From NCBI GenBank assembly GCA_025594325.1, contig JANHCV010000014.1, forward strand, positions 992,001-1,056,000: 64,000 nucleotides of DNA. Reading direction: 5' to 3'. The translations under genes and the position numbers were made by a program. Shown here piece by piece: positions 22,557 through 33,431 of the stretch; position 1 is the first letter of the stretch, and each line of letters begins with the position of its first letter. Under the pieces are notes generated by a model. That model saw nothing but the letters and a program-made list of their open reading frames with translations. It did not search any database and had not been told where the DNA came from. The stretch comes from Blastocladiella emersonii ATCC 22665. Taxonomy: Eukaryota; Blastocladiomycota; Blastocladiomycetes; Blastocladiales; Blastocladiaceae.

Positions 22557-24198
22557 TCACAGATTACTGCCCACAACCTTGAATGCGTCAGGCACGACCC
22601 GATTGAACTCAGTCGCAATTGAGCCGGGAGGTTCACCTGCGTCGGATCCCGCGTATTTGGTCAATTTGCGCACAAGGGCGAGCAGTTCATTGGGATCCGC
22701 AAGCCCGTCGAGCGCGCCGTTGGAAAGAGTGCGCAGGATAAGCGGCGACACACTACCCGCGTTGACCTGATCGCGAAGCGAATCAAAGGCCCGTTGCGGG
22801 TCAGTATCAAACAGAAGCTGCACAAAGCACCGAGCGGAGGCCAGGCGACTGCATCCAGCGGGCTTCGCTGCTGTATAGGCGCATGAGGCCCCGCTATCAT
22901 CAACGCAAAGCATGCCCAGCTTTGACCACGATTGGTCAACTGCGAACACGATTGACTCGATTTGGTCAACCGTACAGAGTTGCACAATCGCGTCAACGAG
23001 AACGCGCCAGGCCATTTGAGCCGCAAAAGGACAGGTGGTGCAGAATGACGACTCGAGATCGCCCAACGAAGCAAATTCGTTGCGCGTCATATGCTCTTCA
23101 CAAGGTGGGAATAAGGCGAGGATGACGGCGTCAAGGAATCTGTGGGCTGAACCCGACTCGTGAATTTGATCCAAGAAATCCCGCGGACAGTAAGCGTGCT
23201 GGATAGCCAAGGAGACTAGTTGCGCGATGTCGACCGACATTGCCCAGGTGAGGTGCTTGTCCGCGGACCGCGAAGAAAGCAAATCCAGGATCTCGACTGG
23301 GAGAAGAAGCTCCTTGCCGCTGAAAAGAAACTCGACGAGTCCTGCCCCGGGATACGCTTCGTGGTCCAAGCCACGCTGGTGGAAAGCATTGACGAAATCG
23401 GGCAGCGTCAAGCGAGTGTCGGTTCCAATACGGGTACTCGGGATGAGCGCAAAGTTGAGCACATGCTTGTTGATGTCTTTGAGAGGCCGACCGGCGCGAA
23501 AACCCTCGCAAAAGGCTAACAGGGAGATAGAGCGCGTCAGAACATCCGCCAAACGACCTTGAATAAGTCAGCGACAACGTACCGTTCAGGAGTAGCTGCT
23601 CCCACTGCTCGAGGCTGTGCCGCTCGTAAAGCTTCGCAACGTATTCAAAATCTTCACGGGCAAGCGCGGCACCAAGAATAGCTGGCCAGCGCTTGGGAGC
23701 AACGAGCCCGTTGGAGTTGAGCAGCTCGAGGTCTGCAACTGAGAGCTGCTCGCTGTCAAACCAACGGACGATATGGCCACCGAGCTCGGAGAAGTCGAAC
23801 TCGGGAATATCCACTTTCAACTCATTATCCCTTTCGTACAGGCGAGGGACCACCGGCTTGATTCGTGCATCCTGGAGCACAATGTCATAGGTCAAGGAGA
23901 GCTTGAACTGATCGGGAAATCGGGGAAAGAGATTGAAGAAGATTCGGCGGCCCGTTTCAACAGCGACGCTGACGTACATGTCACGCACCGAGGCTGGCAA
24001 CGGCGATCCGCATTCAAATATACATCGAAAGATTGGGGTAAACGCGGCAGGAACATCGTAGTCGGGACTTGCGAACGCGAAGAAGACTGACTTTTGAAGG
24101 AGGAAGCGAGCTGGCGCCACTGAGCAAAGCACTGCAGCGACGGCACGCGAGTCCACCGCGTACTGAGGGTCGGCAGCAAGTCGCTCGAAATCACCATA
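22557..24198 (-). CDS. Hypothetical protein, 5' end cut by a Helitron
   Basis: Two visible exons, 24198-23583 and 23515-22557. The 67-nt intron has donor GTACGT and acceptor GTTAG and joins in phase 1 (N, A, FCEGFRAGRPLKD). The frame is open from TAT at 24198 (GDFERLAADPQYAVDSRAV) but has no in-frame ATG. It begins exactly where a Helitron terminus (CTAG, 24199-24202) ends, so the 5' part is probably displaced or lost. About 524 codons are visible and no domain is recognised. The opening GDFERLAADP resembles GDAFDRLLELASDP in the F-box-like gene at 26206-26976, which suggests that the two are relatives. Whether the truncated gene is expressed is unknown. Confidence 0.55.
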
Positions 24199-25870
24199 CT
24201 AGGGGTGTGTGCTTTGCACACTCTGTCTCAGCAGTAGGCGACTAGGCTGGCTTGAAAATATGCTGGACGTCAAGTTCCGTCCGCGTTGAAAGGCGAGTAG
24301 TGAATGACGTGTCAAAATCGCAATGTATTAATGAGCTAAGGACTAGGTAGTGGTTGCCTCCGCCAGACTTTGCAGTCGAGCGTACTCGGCAAGTAAATGT
24401 TGATCCTGTGTTTGATTCAGGCCTTGGATACCTGGATCACGCAGGATCAGGATGTCGTCACCGCGCCGTACACGCGATAGGATCATGTACAGGAAGCGCG
24501 ACGGTAACGATCCACGCGTCATGTCGGCGAGATCAACGATGACCTTTTCGAGGGTCATCCCTTGGGCCTTGTGCGCCGTCAGCGCGTACGCGAGCTCGAG
24601 CGGGAACTGGGCTCGATGGATCGTCTTGGATGTGCCGGCCACCTTGTCCTTGAGGCGGAACGAGGCGATCTCGCGGCGCAGCGGGAAGCAGCCGTCGGGG
24701 ATCCCGGGTAGCTTGGGCATGCGACCCAGATCCTTGTTGGGCCGGATGATGACTGCATCAATGTCATTGTTCGAGTCGGTGGCAAAGCCTTCAACACGGC
24801 CAATGACGCCGTTGACGATGCCGCGACTACACGATGCGAAGCGAGGAAGCGCTGGTGAGTCCACGCGCCTAATGGCCGGCGAATATGACGCGGAGACGTA
24901 CAGCGTGTTGATGTTCCGCGTCACGATGACACGCGCGCCAGCAAACAGCTTGAGGGTAGACGGGATGTGGTCCGTCTTGCTTGAGGGAAGCAGTTTTGCG
25001 AAGTCGAGCATGTGCCAGTCGCTGTCGCCCTGACCGCTGCTCTTAACAACGAGCTGCCGCCAAAGGAGTGGTCCGGTTGTGGAGGGCTTGCGGACGAGAT
25101 CGACGCACTCGAGGTCAAAGATTTCGTCGGGTTGGAGACCGAGGCGACGCGCGTGTTTCGCGGCGGCCATCGAGTTCCACGCGTCGCGTACCGAGTTCTG
25201 CGCCGTGATGAGGACCTGGTCGCTCCAGTCGTCGAGCTGGCCTGGGTGCTGGGTGCTGGCCCAGTACGACGTCTGCTCGCCGCGAGCCGAGGTACTCGAT
25301 CACGCGCTGCGAGACGTTACAGTTGTGCGGGTCGTTAAGCACGTTGTGCAAACCCGCGTCGCCCGACTGCCGCATCTGCTGGACGAGGAAGAAATCCGAG
25401 TCGAAGGCGAGCCACTGATCGCGACCAATGTTGGCGTCGGTTGGAGTTCTGCTGACCGCTGGCGGCTCCTTGCGCTTGGACGCGCGCTTCTTCTGCTGCT
25501 GCTGCTGCTGAGGCTCGCCGTCGACCTGCATCAAGTCACCATCATGAGCTGCATCCACCTCGGGTTCGGGTGCGCGTTCGACCGGCTGCTCAGATGGAAC
25601 CGTGAGCGAGCGGGCCATGACGGGCTCGAACTGGAAAAAGTCGCCAAACGCGAGGACGTGCAGGCCGCCAAACGGACGATGGTCGCGGCTCGGGTATAGC
25701 GCGTCGAAGCACAAGTGCATTGCGGCGAACAGCTCGGCGCCGACCATGGAGATCTCGTGCGCGTCTCGTGCTAGTGAGACACAAGAGACGCGATGTGTCT
25801 CGCGCACGCCACGGGTGCGAGACAGGAGACGCGAGACAAAAAACGCGAGTCACAATACGCGCAAGCGGTG
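24199..25870 (-). mobile_element. Helitron remnant with 3' hairpin-CTAG terminus
   Basis: Read on the minus strand, the element contains a PIF1-like helicase fragment (25807-24343). It then ends in a hairpin (GTGTGC-AAA-GCACAC, about 24222-24208) and CTAG at 24202-24199, followed by T. Helitrons end in CTRR preceded by a hairpin and insert between A and T, so this matches. The second remnant at 61921-63309 has a homologous end: both read GCTGAGAC, then hairpin, then CTAG, then T. The 5' boundary near 25870 is a guess; no clear TC start is assigned. Confidence 0.55.
24343..25807 (-). pseudogene. PIF1-like Helitron helicase, 5'-truncated and frameshifted
   Basis: Two frames in order. 25807 to about 25270 has the Walker B region HEISMVGAELFAAM and GGLHVLAFGDFFQFEPV, followed by a Q-rich insert and DSDFFLVQQMRQSGD. 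After a frame change near 25270, 25270-24343 continues STQHPGQLDDWSDQ, GARVIVTRNIN, NGVIGRV, the SF1B motif YALTAHKAQGMTLEKVIVDL and LYMILSRVRRGDDILIL. The Walker A N-terminal part and the Rep domain are missing. These are standard PIF1/RecD-type motifs of Helitron helicases. The 3' element terminus lies 144 bp beyond the stop. It is a dead copy. Confidence 0.75.
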
Positions 25871-26205
25871 AATTAAATCAAAGCGTCAGGGAAGCGTGTG
25901 GATGCCCACGTAGGACATGAAGGACGGAGGAAATGTAGAGGATATGCACAGTGGCCGCGGGAGGAGCGGGAAGAGTGAGAGGTCAGGTACACGGAGAGTA
26001 TTCCGACGTCGAACTGTGCCCCAGACGATTTTAGTTGAGTTGCATAGAGTTAGAGGGTAGATTTATTAAGAGGATTTGGAGAAAATTGAGGAGAAGATAA
26101 TTCGAGCTCGACCGAGACGCGTCGCGACGCGTGTTGATGGGAGTGGCAGAAAAGTCAGGCGTGCCAAATGGCCCAGCTTGAGCGCGAATTCAGCTCCACA
26201 GAAAC
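25871..26205. other. Short gap without a gene
   Basis: Contains an ACGCG-rich patch at 26110-26135 (GAGACGCGTCGCGACGCGTG) and a more AT-rich stretch. No gene or clear Helitron 5' end is visible. Confidence 0.4.
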
Positions 26206-26976
26206 TCAGCCTACTGCTGAGAACCTCCAGTAGCAGAGCGCGCAGTAGGCAAGGGCGTCGGCAAAGCGCATTGGAATGTCCAAAGGGCTGCGATCGTGGT
26301 CATTGGCATGGGCATCAATACTTAAGTTAAAATAATGGTAAGTAAAAACAAGCTTGGGAGGCGCCCATACGATAAAGTCTCGAGAAGCACAGAGAAATGC
26401 AGTCGAGCCGGCGGCGACCATATCAAGAACAGGCCAAAAGATCTTTGGCCAGCCCCGACTGATGGCAGTGGTGACAAGCCGCACGAAAGCACGAAAGGAG
26501 CACTTCCAAAGAACGTTTTCAAGCGTGCGAAATGCGTCGTGCTCGCCGACGCGAGGATCCCAAGAGCTAATATCGTTGGGCCGCACGCGGCGGAGCAACA
26601 CCTTCGCCACGTTGACAAGAACTTCCGTCGAGGTAAGAGCGAATCGATGGGTTTGCGTTGCTTGACAAGCCTCGTTACGAAGAGTCTGCAGAACGTCGGC
26701 GGGGTCTGAGGCAAGCTCGAGAAGCCGATCAAACGCGTCGCCCGTTGGCTTTACGTTGCGAGCGGCAAGCGGGCTGAGGCGCACAACGACGGTGACGCTC
26801 CACTGCAAGCGTGTGGGCTCGTCTCGAGCGACAACGCAAAGGGTCGCCGAGGCCGCGGCGATGGCGGTGCGCGGATCCGCGAGGCGAAGCACACAAGTTG
26901 CAAGTTCCGCGGGAAGCCGAGCGAGAGATCCAGCATCCAGGTTCGTTTCATATGATTGCATCAAGTCGTTGCTCAT
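26206..26976 (-). CDS. F-box-like hypothetical protein
   Basis: A single exon from the ATG at 26976 (MSNDLMQSYETNLDAGSLAR) to 26206, about 256 aa. The first 60 residues contain LARLPAELATCVLRLADPRT, which has the LP-E-x(n)-I/VL pattern of F-box starts and would link to SCF ubiquitin ligases. This is a weak match. The rest is helical with several W residues and no known repeat. It is transcribed in the same direction as the Helitron-truncated gene at 22557-24198, with which it shares a short similar segment. Confidence 0.5.
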   Translation of the reverse strand: MSNDLMQSYETNLDAGSLARLPAELATCVLRLADPRTAIAAASATLCVVARDEPTRLQWSVTVVVRLSPLAARNVKPTGDAFDRLLELASDPADVLQTLRNEACQATQTHRFALTSTEVLVNVAKVLLRRVRPNDISSWDPRVGEHDAFRTLENVLWKCSFRAFVRLVTTAISRGWPKIFWPVLDMVAAGSTAFLCASRDFIVWAPPKLVFTYHYFNLSIDAHANDHDRSPLDIPMRFADALAYCALCYWRFSAVG

Positions 26977-27252
26977 TGCGGACGGTCGAGTGTCTGCAGT
27001 GGGGGAGGAGAGACGAGAGGCGGGCAAGGGAAACGGCTGGGCAGGACACGGCGCCACAACCCCCGCGACCACGTGCTATCGGGTGATAAATCGACGCGTC
27101 TCATGTCTTGCGTCGAGCACTTGCTCCGAGTCTAACTCAAACCAACGGCCAAGAAAGCTTCGAAAAACCCAATCTTCTTACAGGAGATCGGATTGGTATT
27201 TTTCAAACAGAACAAGACACGAACTCCATTCTTAGAAGCAGGCATTGAAGAC

Positions 27253-28478
27253 TCAGGCGACCGCCGGAGTTTGGTGAGCGGCCGTAGCGTTGGCCAGTTT
27301 GGTTGGGTGCATCATAGCAAGCGGAAGCGCGCGATTCTTGCTCTTGGCCGCGGGAGTGGGATCGATGCCCATCATAGACTTCGGAGGCCCCTTTTCACAT
27401 TCGCAGCTGCAAATAGGAAAACGCTCGGGGGTATAGTCGTGCCAGTGGTACATGGGGTTGAGACTCGACACGCACACTGGGCCATTCGAACCGCCGTCAC
27501 GGAAGCCGCACGAGTAGGTGACCCCATCGTACCAGAAGTGCTTCCACCTCGGACGATAAGCGCAAGTAAATGAGCAGAACCAGCCACCCGTGCGATATCC
27601 GTTGCACTGGCGTTTCATATCGGCAAGCCCGTTGGTGTGCTCCTTGCCGAGGGCAAAGATTTGCTCCTGCCCGCCGTGACAATGCCACAGCTGGAGCTTT
27701 TGGCCGTTGCGATCGCCGTTCCAACCTGGTCAAGGTGCGAATGGGTCAGTGATCTGGATCAGATGTTCACGCAAACATCGCGAGGACAAAAAAAAATACC
27801 TTGGTCAGGATCGAGGCAGAGGTTCGTGTTGAGGTCCGAGCGGATCGGGCCGCCTTCGGCCCGCGGAGGAATATACCAGGCCTGGGCCTTGGAGCCGTTG
27901 CTGGGGAAAGGTAACGCTCGAGTTAGCGATTCCTGCGGCCAGTAGCTCGAGCGAGCAAGCGATCAGATCGTACCATTTCCACCAGCGCACGGTCGCGCCA
28001 GCGTACGCGTTGCCGTCAGGCACGTCGAGGCAGTAGTCGACGCCGCGGTAGCAATGGCGGATCCACGCTCAGTTGCTGTCCGTGTCGAAGCCGACCCGGT
28101 GCTCGTGCGGCGAGCCCGAGTCATCCCAGGTCAGCGAACAGGCCCAAATCTGCGACTTGGCGGACGCGCCATCTAGAGAGGCGCGACAGCTTGTCAGCAC
28201 TAAGTCGAAACGTTAATACGACAGCGAGGCGTACTGGCAGTGGCCTCGGAAAAGTCGATGCACCGACCAGTCGTGACGTAGTCAGACTTGCCAATCGCCA
28301 TGCCCACGATGGAGAGCGCGGTACTACATACATGAGGGAGAGGATGTCGTCAGTAACCCGGTCGCACGCAGTTCTGGCGTTCGCCGTGAACGTACTCGAT
28401 CTCGCGCCACGAGGCAACGACCGGCTGCATGGCCAGCGCAAGAATCGCGATGAAGAGTAGGGTGAATGGGTTCCACAT
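27253..28478 (-). pseudogene. Secreted ricin-B-type beta-trefoil lectin-like protein with an in-frame stop
   Basis: Exons 28478-28358, 28172-27974, 27900-27800 and 27725-27253; all phases fit. Exon 1 encodes a signal peptide (MWNPFTLLFIAILALAMQPV, then VAS). Beta-trefoil repeats follow: DYCLDVPDGNAYAGATVRWW-KC-NGSKAQAWYI, and NLCLDPD..NGDRNGQKLQLWHC-GGQEQIFAL. Both carry the W-x-C-x(n)-Q-x-W/F type QxW motif of carbohydrate-binding beta-trefoils. A Cys-rich tail (WFCSFTCAYRPRWKHFWYDG) follows. The protein is an extracellular lectin by inference; nothing indicates a catalytic chain. An in-frame TGA at 28071-28069, between HEHRVGFDTDSN and AWIRHCYRG, interrupts exon 2. It is either a recent stop or a sequence error, so the gene is called a pseudogene with reservation. 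Confidence 0.6.
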
Positions 28479-28479
28479 C

Positions 28480-29200
28480 GTCGGTCGTCTTTGCCGCAAG
28501 CGGACGGGTGAGAACGAGAGCGAGGGCATCGTCGGGGATCGGGGTGATACTTATACCCGGTTGCTCGCTTGCGTTATGCACACGCACAGCTCGCCGCCTG
28601 CACGCCCGCCAACTCGAGCGCACGCGCCGAGAAGTGCAAAACACAAGCGCTGCAACGACCCACATGGAGACGGCGGTCAGCCGGACAGATGCGCGCACGC
28701 GCGAAGTGCCGGCGAGCTGCAGGTGCGCGGCGCTCATGCAGCTGTGCCACTCACGCGACGACCAGTTGGCCAATGACCAGCGTTCCTTTGCGCCACAGGT
28801 GCGCCACGAGCCGCGTGGGCCACGTCTCGTCGACGTCGGATTCCACTTCAGAGTCGTGGCGCGTGCTGGATCAACTCTCGAATCGGCGACGCTCCTCGCG
28901 CGCTGCATCAAGTTCATCCGCCTTGAGTTCCGCGTCGTGTGATCGCTCGCTGTGCGGCCTCGTGGGCACAGAACCTTGCGGCAGCGGCGGCGGCAGCGGC
29001 AACGGCAGCGCACAGTCATCGATAACGACGAAGACATGGTTGAGCGAGGATCCAAGCGTGGGTGTAGGAGTTGGTCTATTGATGTGCGGACGTCTAGTCG
29101 AGTTTCTTGGCGCGCGATTTCGCCCACGAGCGCTGACCGTGCGGCGGAGCCTTGGACTCGAGGAGGAAGTGGTTTGTGTCCATGAACTACAGCAAGCAGT
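28480..29200. other. Unresolved region between the lectin-like and SDR genes
   Basis: Long frames exist on both strands but none has a domain. On the minus strand one possible exon reads ETWPTRLVAHLWRKGTLVIG followed by a GTGAGT donor near 28762. This may be a piece of a membrane protein, but I could not build a gene model. Confidence 0.3.
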
Positions 29201-29201
29201 G

Positions 29202-30143
29202 TCAGGAACCGCCAGATCCCGAGCGCCGCGACTGAGAAAAGCGTACCCAGTGACCAAAGTCGTTGAGCCAGATGGGCGCGGCGCGGACGATGAGCGAGGT
29301 CCAGGTGAAGAGCGGCAGCCACACGTCCTGGCTCGCGTTCCGGTCCAGCGTGTCGACGATGGCACGCGCGACGTAGTCGGGCTCGAGCGACGGGCACAGA
29401 AACTGGAACGGGACCGTGACCGAGGCAAACAGCCGCGTGCGGATGTGCGACGGGCACACGATGCTCGTCTTCACGTTGGTGTGCCGCAACTCCTGGCGCA
29501 GCGACTCGTGGAACCCGAGCAGCGCAAACTTGCTCGCGCAGTAATCGGTCAGCCACGCGAGTCCGACGAGTCCCGCCGCAGAGCCGACGTGCAGGACGTG
29601 GCCCGCGTCGGCCGCGATCCAGTGCGGGAGGAGCAGCTGGGTCAGGAACATGGGCGCGCGCAAGTTCACGGCGAGCGTGCGGTCCACGTCGGCGGGCACG
29701 AGATCCGTCAAGTACTTGCCCGAGACGACGCCCGCATTGTTGATGAGGATGGTCGGGACGCCGTGCTTCGCGATGACTCGGTCAACGAGGGCAGCCAGAT
29801 GGGCGTGCTGCTGCTCCGCGTTCATGCCTGCGCTACCAGCCAAGTCGCAGGTCACAAGATCGACGCGGTGCGCGTCCGACTCGGGGACCCAGTCCTCCTC
29901 GGGCGGCTCGCGGTCAACGACGACTAAGCGCAGCGATGGCGACTTGGCGAGCAGCCGCTTGGCCGTCGCAAGACCGACACCGTGTGACCCACCGGTCAGC
30001 AGAGCGAGCTGCGTGTCCCAGTCGAGCCGTTTGGGCGCCAGCAGGAAGCGGGCAACGAGGGCGACGGTCGCGAGCCCAACCACCACGACGAAAACGAGCA
30101 TAACAATCGATTCTGTCGCATCTAACCACTGCATCAGGTTCAT
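29202..30143 (-). CDS. Membrane-anchored short-chain dehydrogenase/reductase (RDH10/SDR16C-like)
   Basis: A single 313-aa exon from the ATG at 30143. An N-terminal hydrophobic helix (SIVMLVFVVVVGLATVALVA) suggests an ER membrane anchor. The Rossmann cofactor motif is TGGSHGVG at about residue 50. NNAGVVSG follows near 135, then the catalytic triad S (HVGSAAG), Y and K (YCASK). SIVCPSHIRTRLF then matches the PG/T region of SDR enzymes. These features fit the classical SDR16C group that oxidises retinoids, sterols or fatty alcohols with NAD(P). The substrate cannot be read from the sequence. Length matches the family (about 300-340 aa). The stop is a TGA at 29202. All key residues are present. 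Confidence 0.9.
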   Translation of the reverse strand: MNLMQWLDATESIVMLVFVVVVGLATVALVARFLLAPKRLDWDTQLALLTGGSHGVGLATAKRLLAKSPSLRLVVVDREPPEEDWVPESDAHRVDLVTCDLAGSAGMNAEQQHAHLAALVDRVIAKHGVPTILINNAGVVSGKYLTDLVPADVDRTLAVNLRAPMFLTQLLLPHWIAADAGHVLHVGSAAGLVGLAWLTDYCASKFALLGFHESLRQELRHTNVKTSIVCPSHIRTRLFASVTVPFQFLCPSLEPDYVARAIVDTLDRNASQDVWLPLFTWTSLIVRAAPIWLNDFGHWVRFSQSRRSGSGGS

Positions 30144-30361
30144 TCGACTTCAATCTGTTTGCATTGCGAGGCCAGCAAGAATGAGAGGGGGAGTCGGGAG
30201 AGCTGCTGGGAGAGAAGCGAAGTCGGAGTGGCGTAGCGACGGGTCAGCCGCAGTCGCGTGACGTCAAATCAACACTGTATACCTCCGCCACCCCAGCCGC
30301 CGTCCTCGACGCGTCTCGACCCCGCCAACCACGACGCACACGGAAAAAAAACGTAACAACC

Positions 30362-32937
30362 ATGGAAAATTCTGCACGCGGTGGATCGCGTGGTGGTGCT
30401 CCTCGCGGCGCCCCTCGCGGCGGTCGTGGCGGCAGCCGAGGCGGCGCTCGCCCCGCTGGCGGACCTCCTCGCACGGCCCCGAAGCCCACCCCAACAACCA
30501 CCACCACGGCCGATGCCGAACCCGCATCTACGCCGAAACCCGCACCGGCGGCACCGGCCCCGAAGGCCGACGACACGACCGTCAAGCAGCACCGGCTGCA
30601 CATTGGCGGCTTCCGCGACTCCGTCGCCGCGTCGGACTTTGCCACGCGGTTCCGCTCGTTTGGCACCATCTCGGACGTGGCCATCCCGCAGTCGGAGACG
30701 GGCGTGCCGCGCGGGTTCGCGCACTTCACGCTCGCCGGCACCGACGCGCAGGTGCAGAAGCTGCTCAACACGTACAACGGGTCCAAGTGGAAGGGCGGCG
30801 TGATCCACCTGCACCCGGCGCGCGAGTCGTACGAGGCGCGCCTGGCCGCCGAGCGCGCCGCGAGCGCCGCCAAGGAGGCCCGCCGTGCCGTCAACTTCCC
30901 CCAAAAACCGCGCGACCCGTTCCCGCTCGACGGCTGGGCCGAGTGGCAGCGCAAGCGCATCGCCGAGCGCAAGCGCGAGGCCCGCGGCACGCTGGCGGGG
31001 GCCGAGAAGCGCACCATCTCGCAGGTCATGCACGACGACATGCAGCTCGACGGCAAGGGCGAGCACAAGTGGTGGAAGCGCGCGCGGTTCGGCCGCGTCC
31101 TGCCCGTCATGCGCCGCCTGCGCACCCCGCTCGGCCCCATCACCATGGACCCGACGCGCCTGCGCGACACGTTCGAGCGCCTGTACCTGAACGCCCGCAA
31201 CAAGCCCGTCGCGCAGCTCACGTGGGTCATTCGCGACCGCGACCGTGACTACGGTGGCGACGGGTTCGACCGCGGCTACGATCAGCGCGACCACGGCGAC
31301 TATTTCGATTCGCGCGCCGAGTCGGACTGGCGCGCCCAGCAGCAGCAGCAGCAGTCGAAGCGGCACCACGAGGGGCCCGTCGGCTACCACCACGACGAGG
31401 AGCAGTACTACGAGGAGGCGGAGCACTACGACGAGGGTGATCAGTACGGCGAGGAAGCCGAGGAGGAGGAGGAGACGCCCGACACCCAGTACCACAAGGC
31501 CTACGAGCACGTCGAGATCGAGTCGGCGCCCACATCGTCGTCCGACGACAACGACGAGGAGGAGGACGACGAGTCCGACGCCATGTCGGTCGATGAGCCC
31601 GCTCCCGCTGCGCCCGCACCCGCTCCCGCCGCGACCGACGCCATGGACCTGTTCTCGGACGACGACGGCGAGGCCGAGTCGCCCGCTTCGGTCGAGAAGT
31701 CGGCTGCCGATGCTGGATCCGAGGACGAGGATGCCGACCGCTTCGGTACGCTTTCACCCCTCTCGCCACCTTGCCATCCGAACTAGAACTAACCCACGCC
31801 TCGCCCGCCACCGTTGTAGAGTTCAAGGAGCAGTTCATGGGGCCCAAGGGCAAGCAGCTCATGGCGCTGCAGAAGAAGGCGGGCGGCGACGATCGCTTCC
31901 AGTTCACGGCCGACTTTGCCACCGCTGCCGACGAGGACGAGCAGCCGCGCTCGGACGCTGACGGTGAGGGGGAGAGCGACGCCGAGTCGGACGCGGGCGA
32001 CGAGTCTCGCGACGCGGACGGCGACGCGCTTGACCCCGACGACGAGAATGCGGCGCGCAACGTGCGCAAGGAGCGGTCCATGGCCATGGACGTGCTCGCG
32101 GGCATGTTCGGCGAGGAGGTGACCAAGCGCGACGTGTCAAAGTCCGCTCCGAACACGGGCGCCGCCAAGGGCACGACGCGCGCCGAGGCCGCGCAGGCCG
32201 ACCGCACGTTCGAGCTCACGGGCATGTCGTTCTACGACCCCGACGCGGCCAACGCGGACCGGTTCGAGGTCAAGCCCGTCGAGCCCGAGCCGCCCGCGGT
32301 CGCTGCTGCCGGTTCGGACGCGTCGGACTCGGAGTCGTCGTCGGACGAGGAGGACTCGGACGCCGACGACTCAAGTAGCAGCAGCGATGACGAGGCCGAG
32401 GCCAAGCAGAAGCCCGAGGTGGCCACCCCCTCGTTCCTCGACGGCCTCTTCGGCAGCACCGCCGAGTCTGCCTCCGCGGCCGCGCCGACCTTCTCCAAGT
32501 CGGGCAGCATGATCAACACCGACTTTGCGACCATGTTCGGCAAGACGGGTCCCGCGGCCGAGTCCAAGTCGTCGTTCAGCCTGTTCGGCTCGTCCACCAC
32601 GACTACCACCGCGACGGCGAGCGACTCCGACGCCAAGCCCTTCTTCGCGACGGTCGCGGCCAAGTCGACGGCGGCACCCGCGTCGGCCAAGTCGGGCCGC
32701 ACGGCCACGCTGGCCTCGACGCTCTTCTTCGTCGGCGACCGGCTCGGCGCCCTCGAGACCAAGGCGTTTGTGCGGACGCAGACGGACGCGCAGGTCAAGG
32801 AGACGTGGGCGGCGCGCCGGTGGGATCTGCACGCCGAGCTCAAGAAGCGGCACAAGAACGCGGCGCGCAAGGCCCGCATGCGCAGCAGCCAGCACCGCGG
32901 CGGTGTCGCTGTTGGTGGTGGCGGGCGTCGGTCGTAA
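30362..32937 (+). CDS. NOL8: NOL8-like nucleolar RRM protein
   Basis: Two exons, 30362-31745 and 31820-32937, with a 74-nt intron (donor GTACGC, acceptor GTAG) in phase 1 joining DRF to EFKEQF. An RGG-rich N-terminus (ARGGSRGGAPRGAPRGGRGG) is followed by an RRM at about residues 75-165: HRLHIGGFRDSV, the FGTISDV strand and GVPRGFAHFTL. The signature KWKGGVIHLHPARESYEARL comes next and matches the NOL8 segment KWKGG...AKESF. The C-terminal half is acidic and serine-rich, typical of nucleolar 60S assembly factors. It ends with a basic helix (TWAARRWDLHAELKKRHKNA). In the nucleolus NOL8 acts in rRNA processing with Rag GTPase partners; that role is inferred. The last frame in exon 1 is confirmed by the splice to the conserved acidic region. 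Confidence 0.8.
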
Positions 32938-33431
32938 TCGTTGCGTGTACATAGATATCCTTCATTCGAATTTCGATCTGGACTCCACTGGACTTGTGTC
33001 GCGTTGCGGAAGAGAGGTTGCAGGTCAGAAACGGGACCATCTATTTTTGAGGGACAAGGCAGGGGCGAGACGCGCGTGCGCTTCACCGCACGGACCTTGG
33101 AGCGTCGTCGAGTCGGCCACCGATGGACTGCGCACCCGCCACCGTCCGTCACCTCGGCCGCCAGCACTGCCTGACGCGTCTGATGGCGAAGCTGATGACG
33201 ACGGCGAGGAACAGGATGAGCGTAGATCCATGAGCTGGACGGCCGACTGGCCGACAATGAACTTGCGAGAAGAGGTACGGGCCCTTTCAACACGGGCGTG
33301 TGGTGGGCGTTGCTAATGTGCACGGGCCCCACGTGCGTGGCTGGGTTCGAAACTTGAAACTTCATCGGGCGTCGCTGTGCGACTCCGGGTTCCGGCTCCC
33401 GTGAACGCTCGCTACACTGCATGCAAAACAA
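32938..33431. other. Gap: NOL8-like 3' region and upstream of the 958-aa gene
   Basis: No gene seen. The sequence just before 33432 (CATGCAAAACAA) is the probable 5' leader of the next gene. Confidence 0.4.

Noticed and set aside
28569-29927. 452-codon plus-strand frame
   Set aside because: Runs antisense through the SDR gene and shows Arg/Ser-rich shadow composition.
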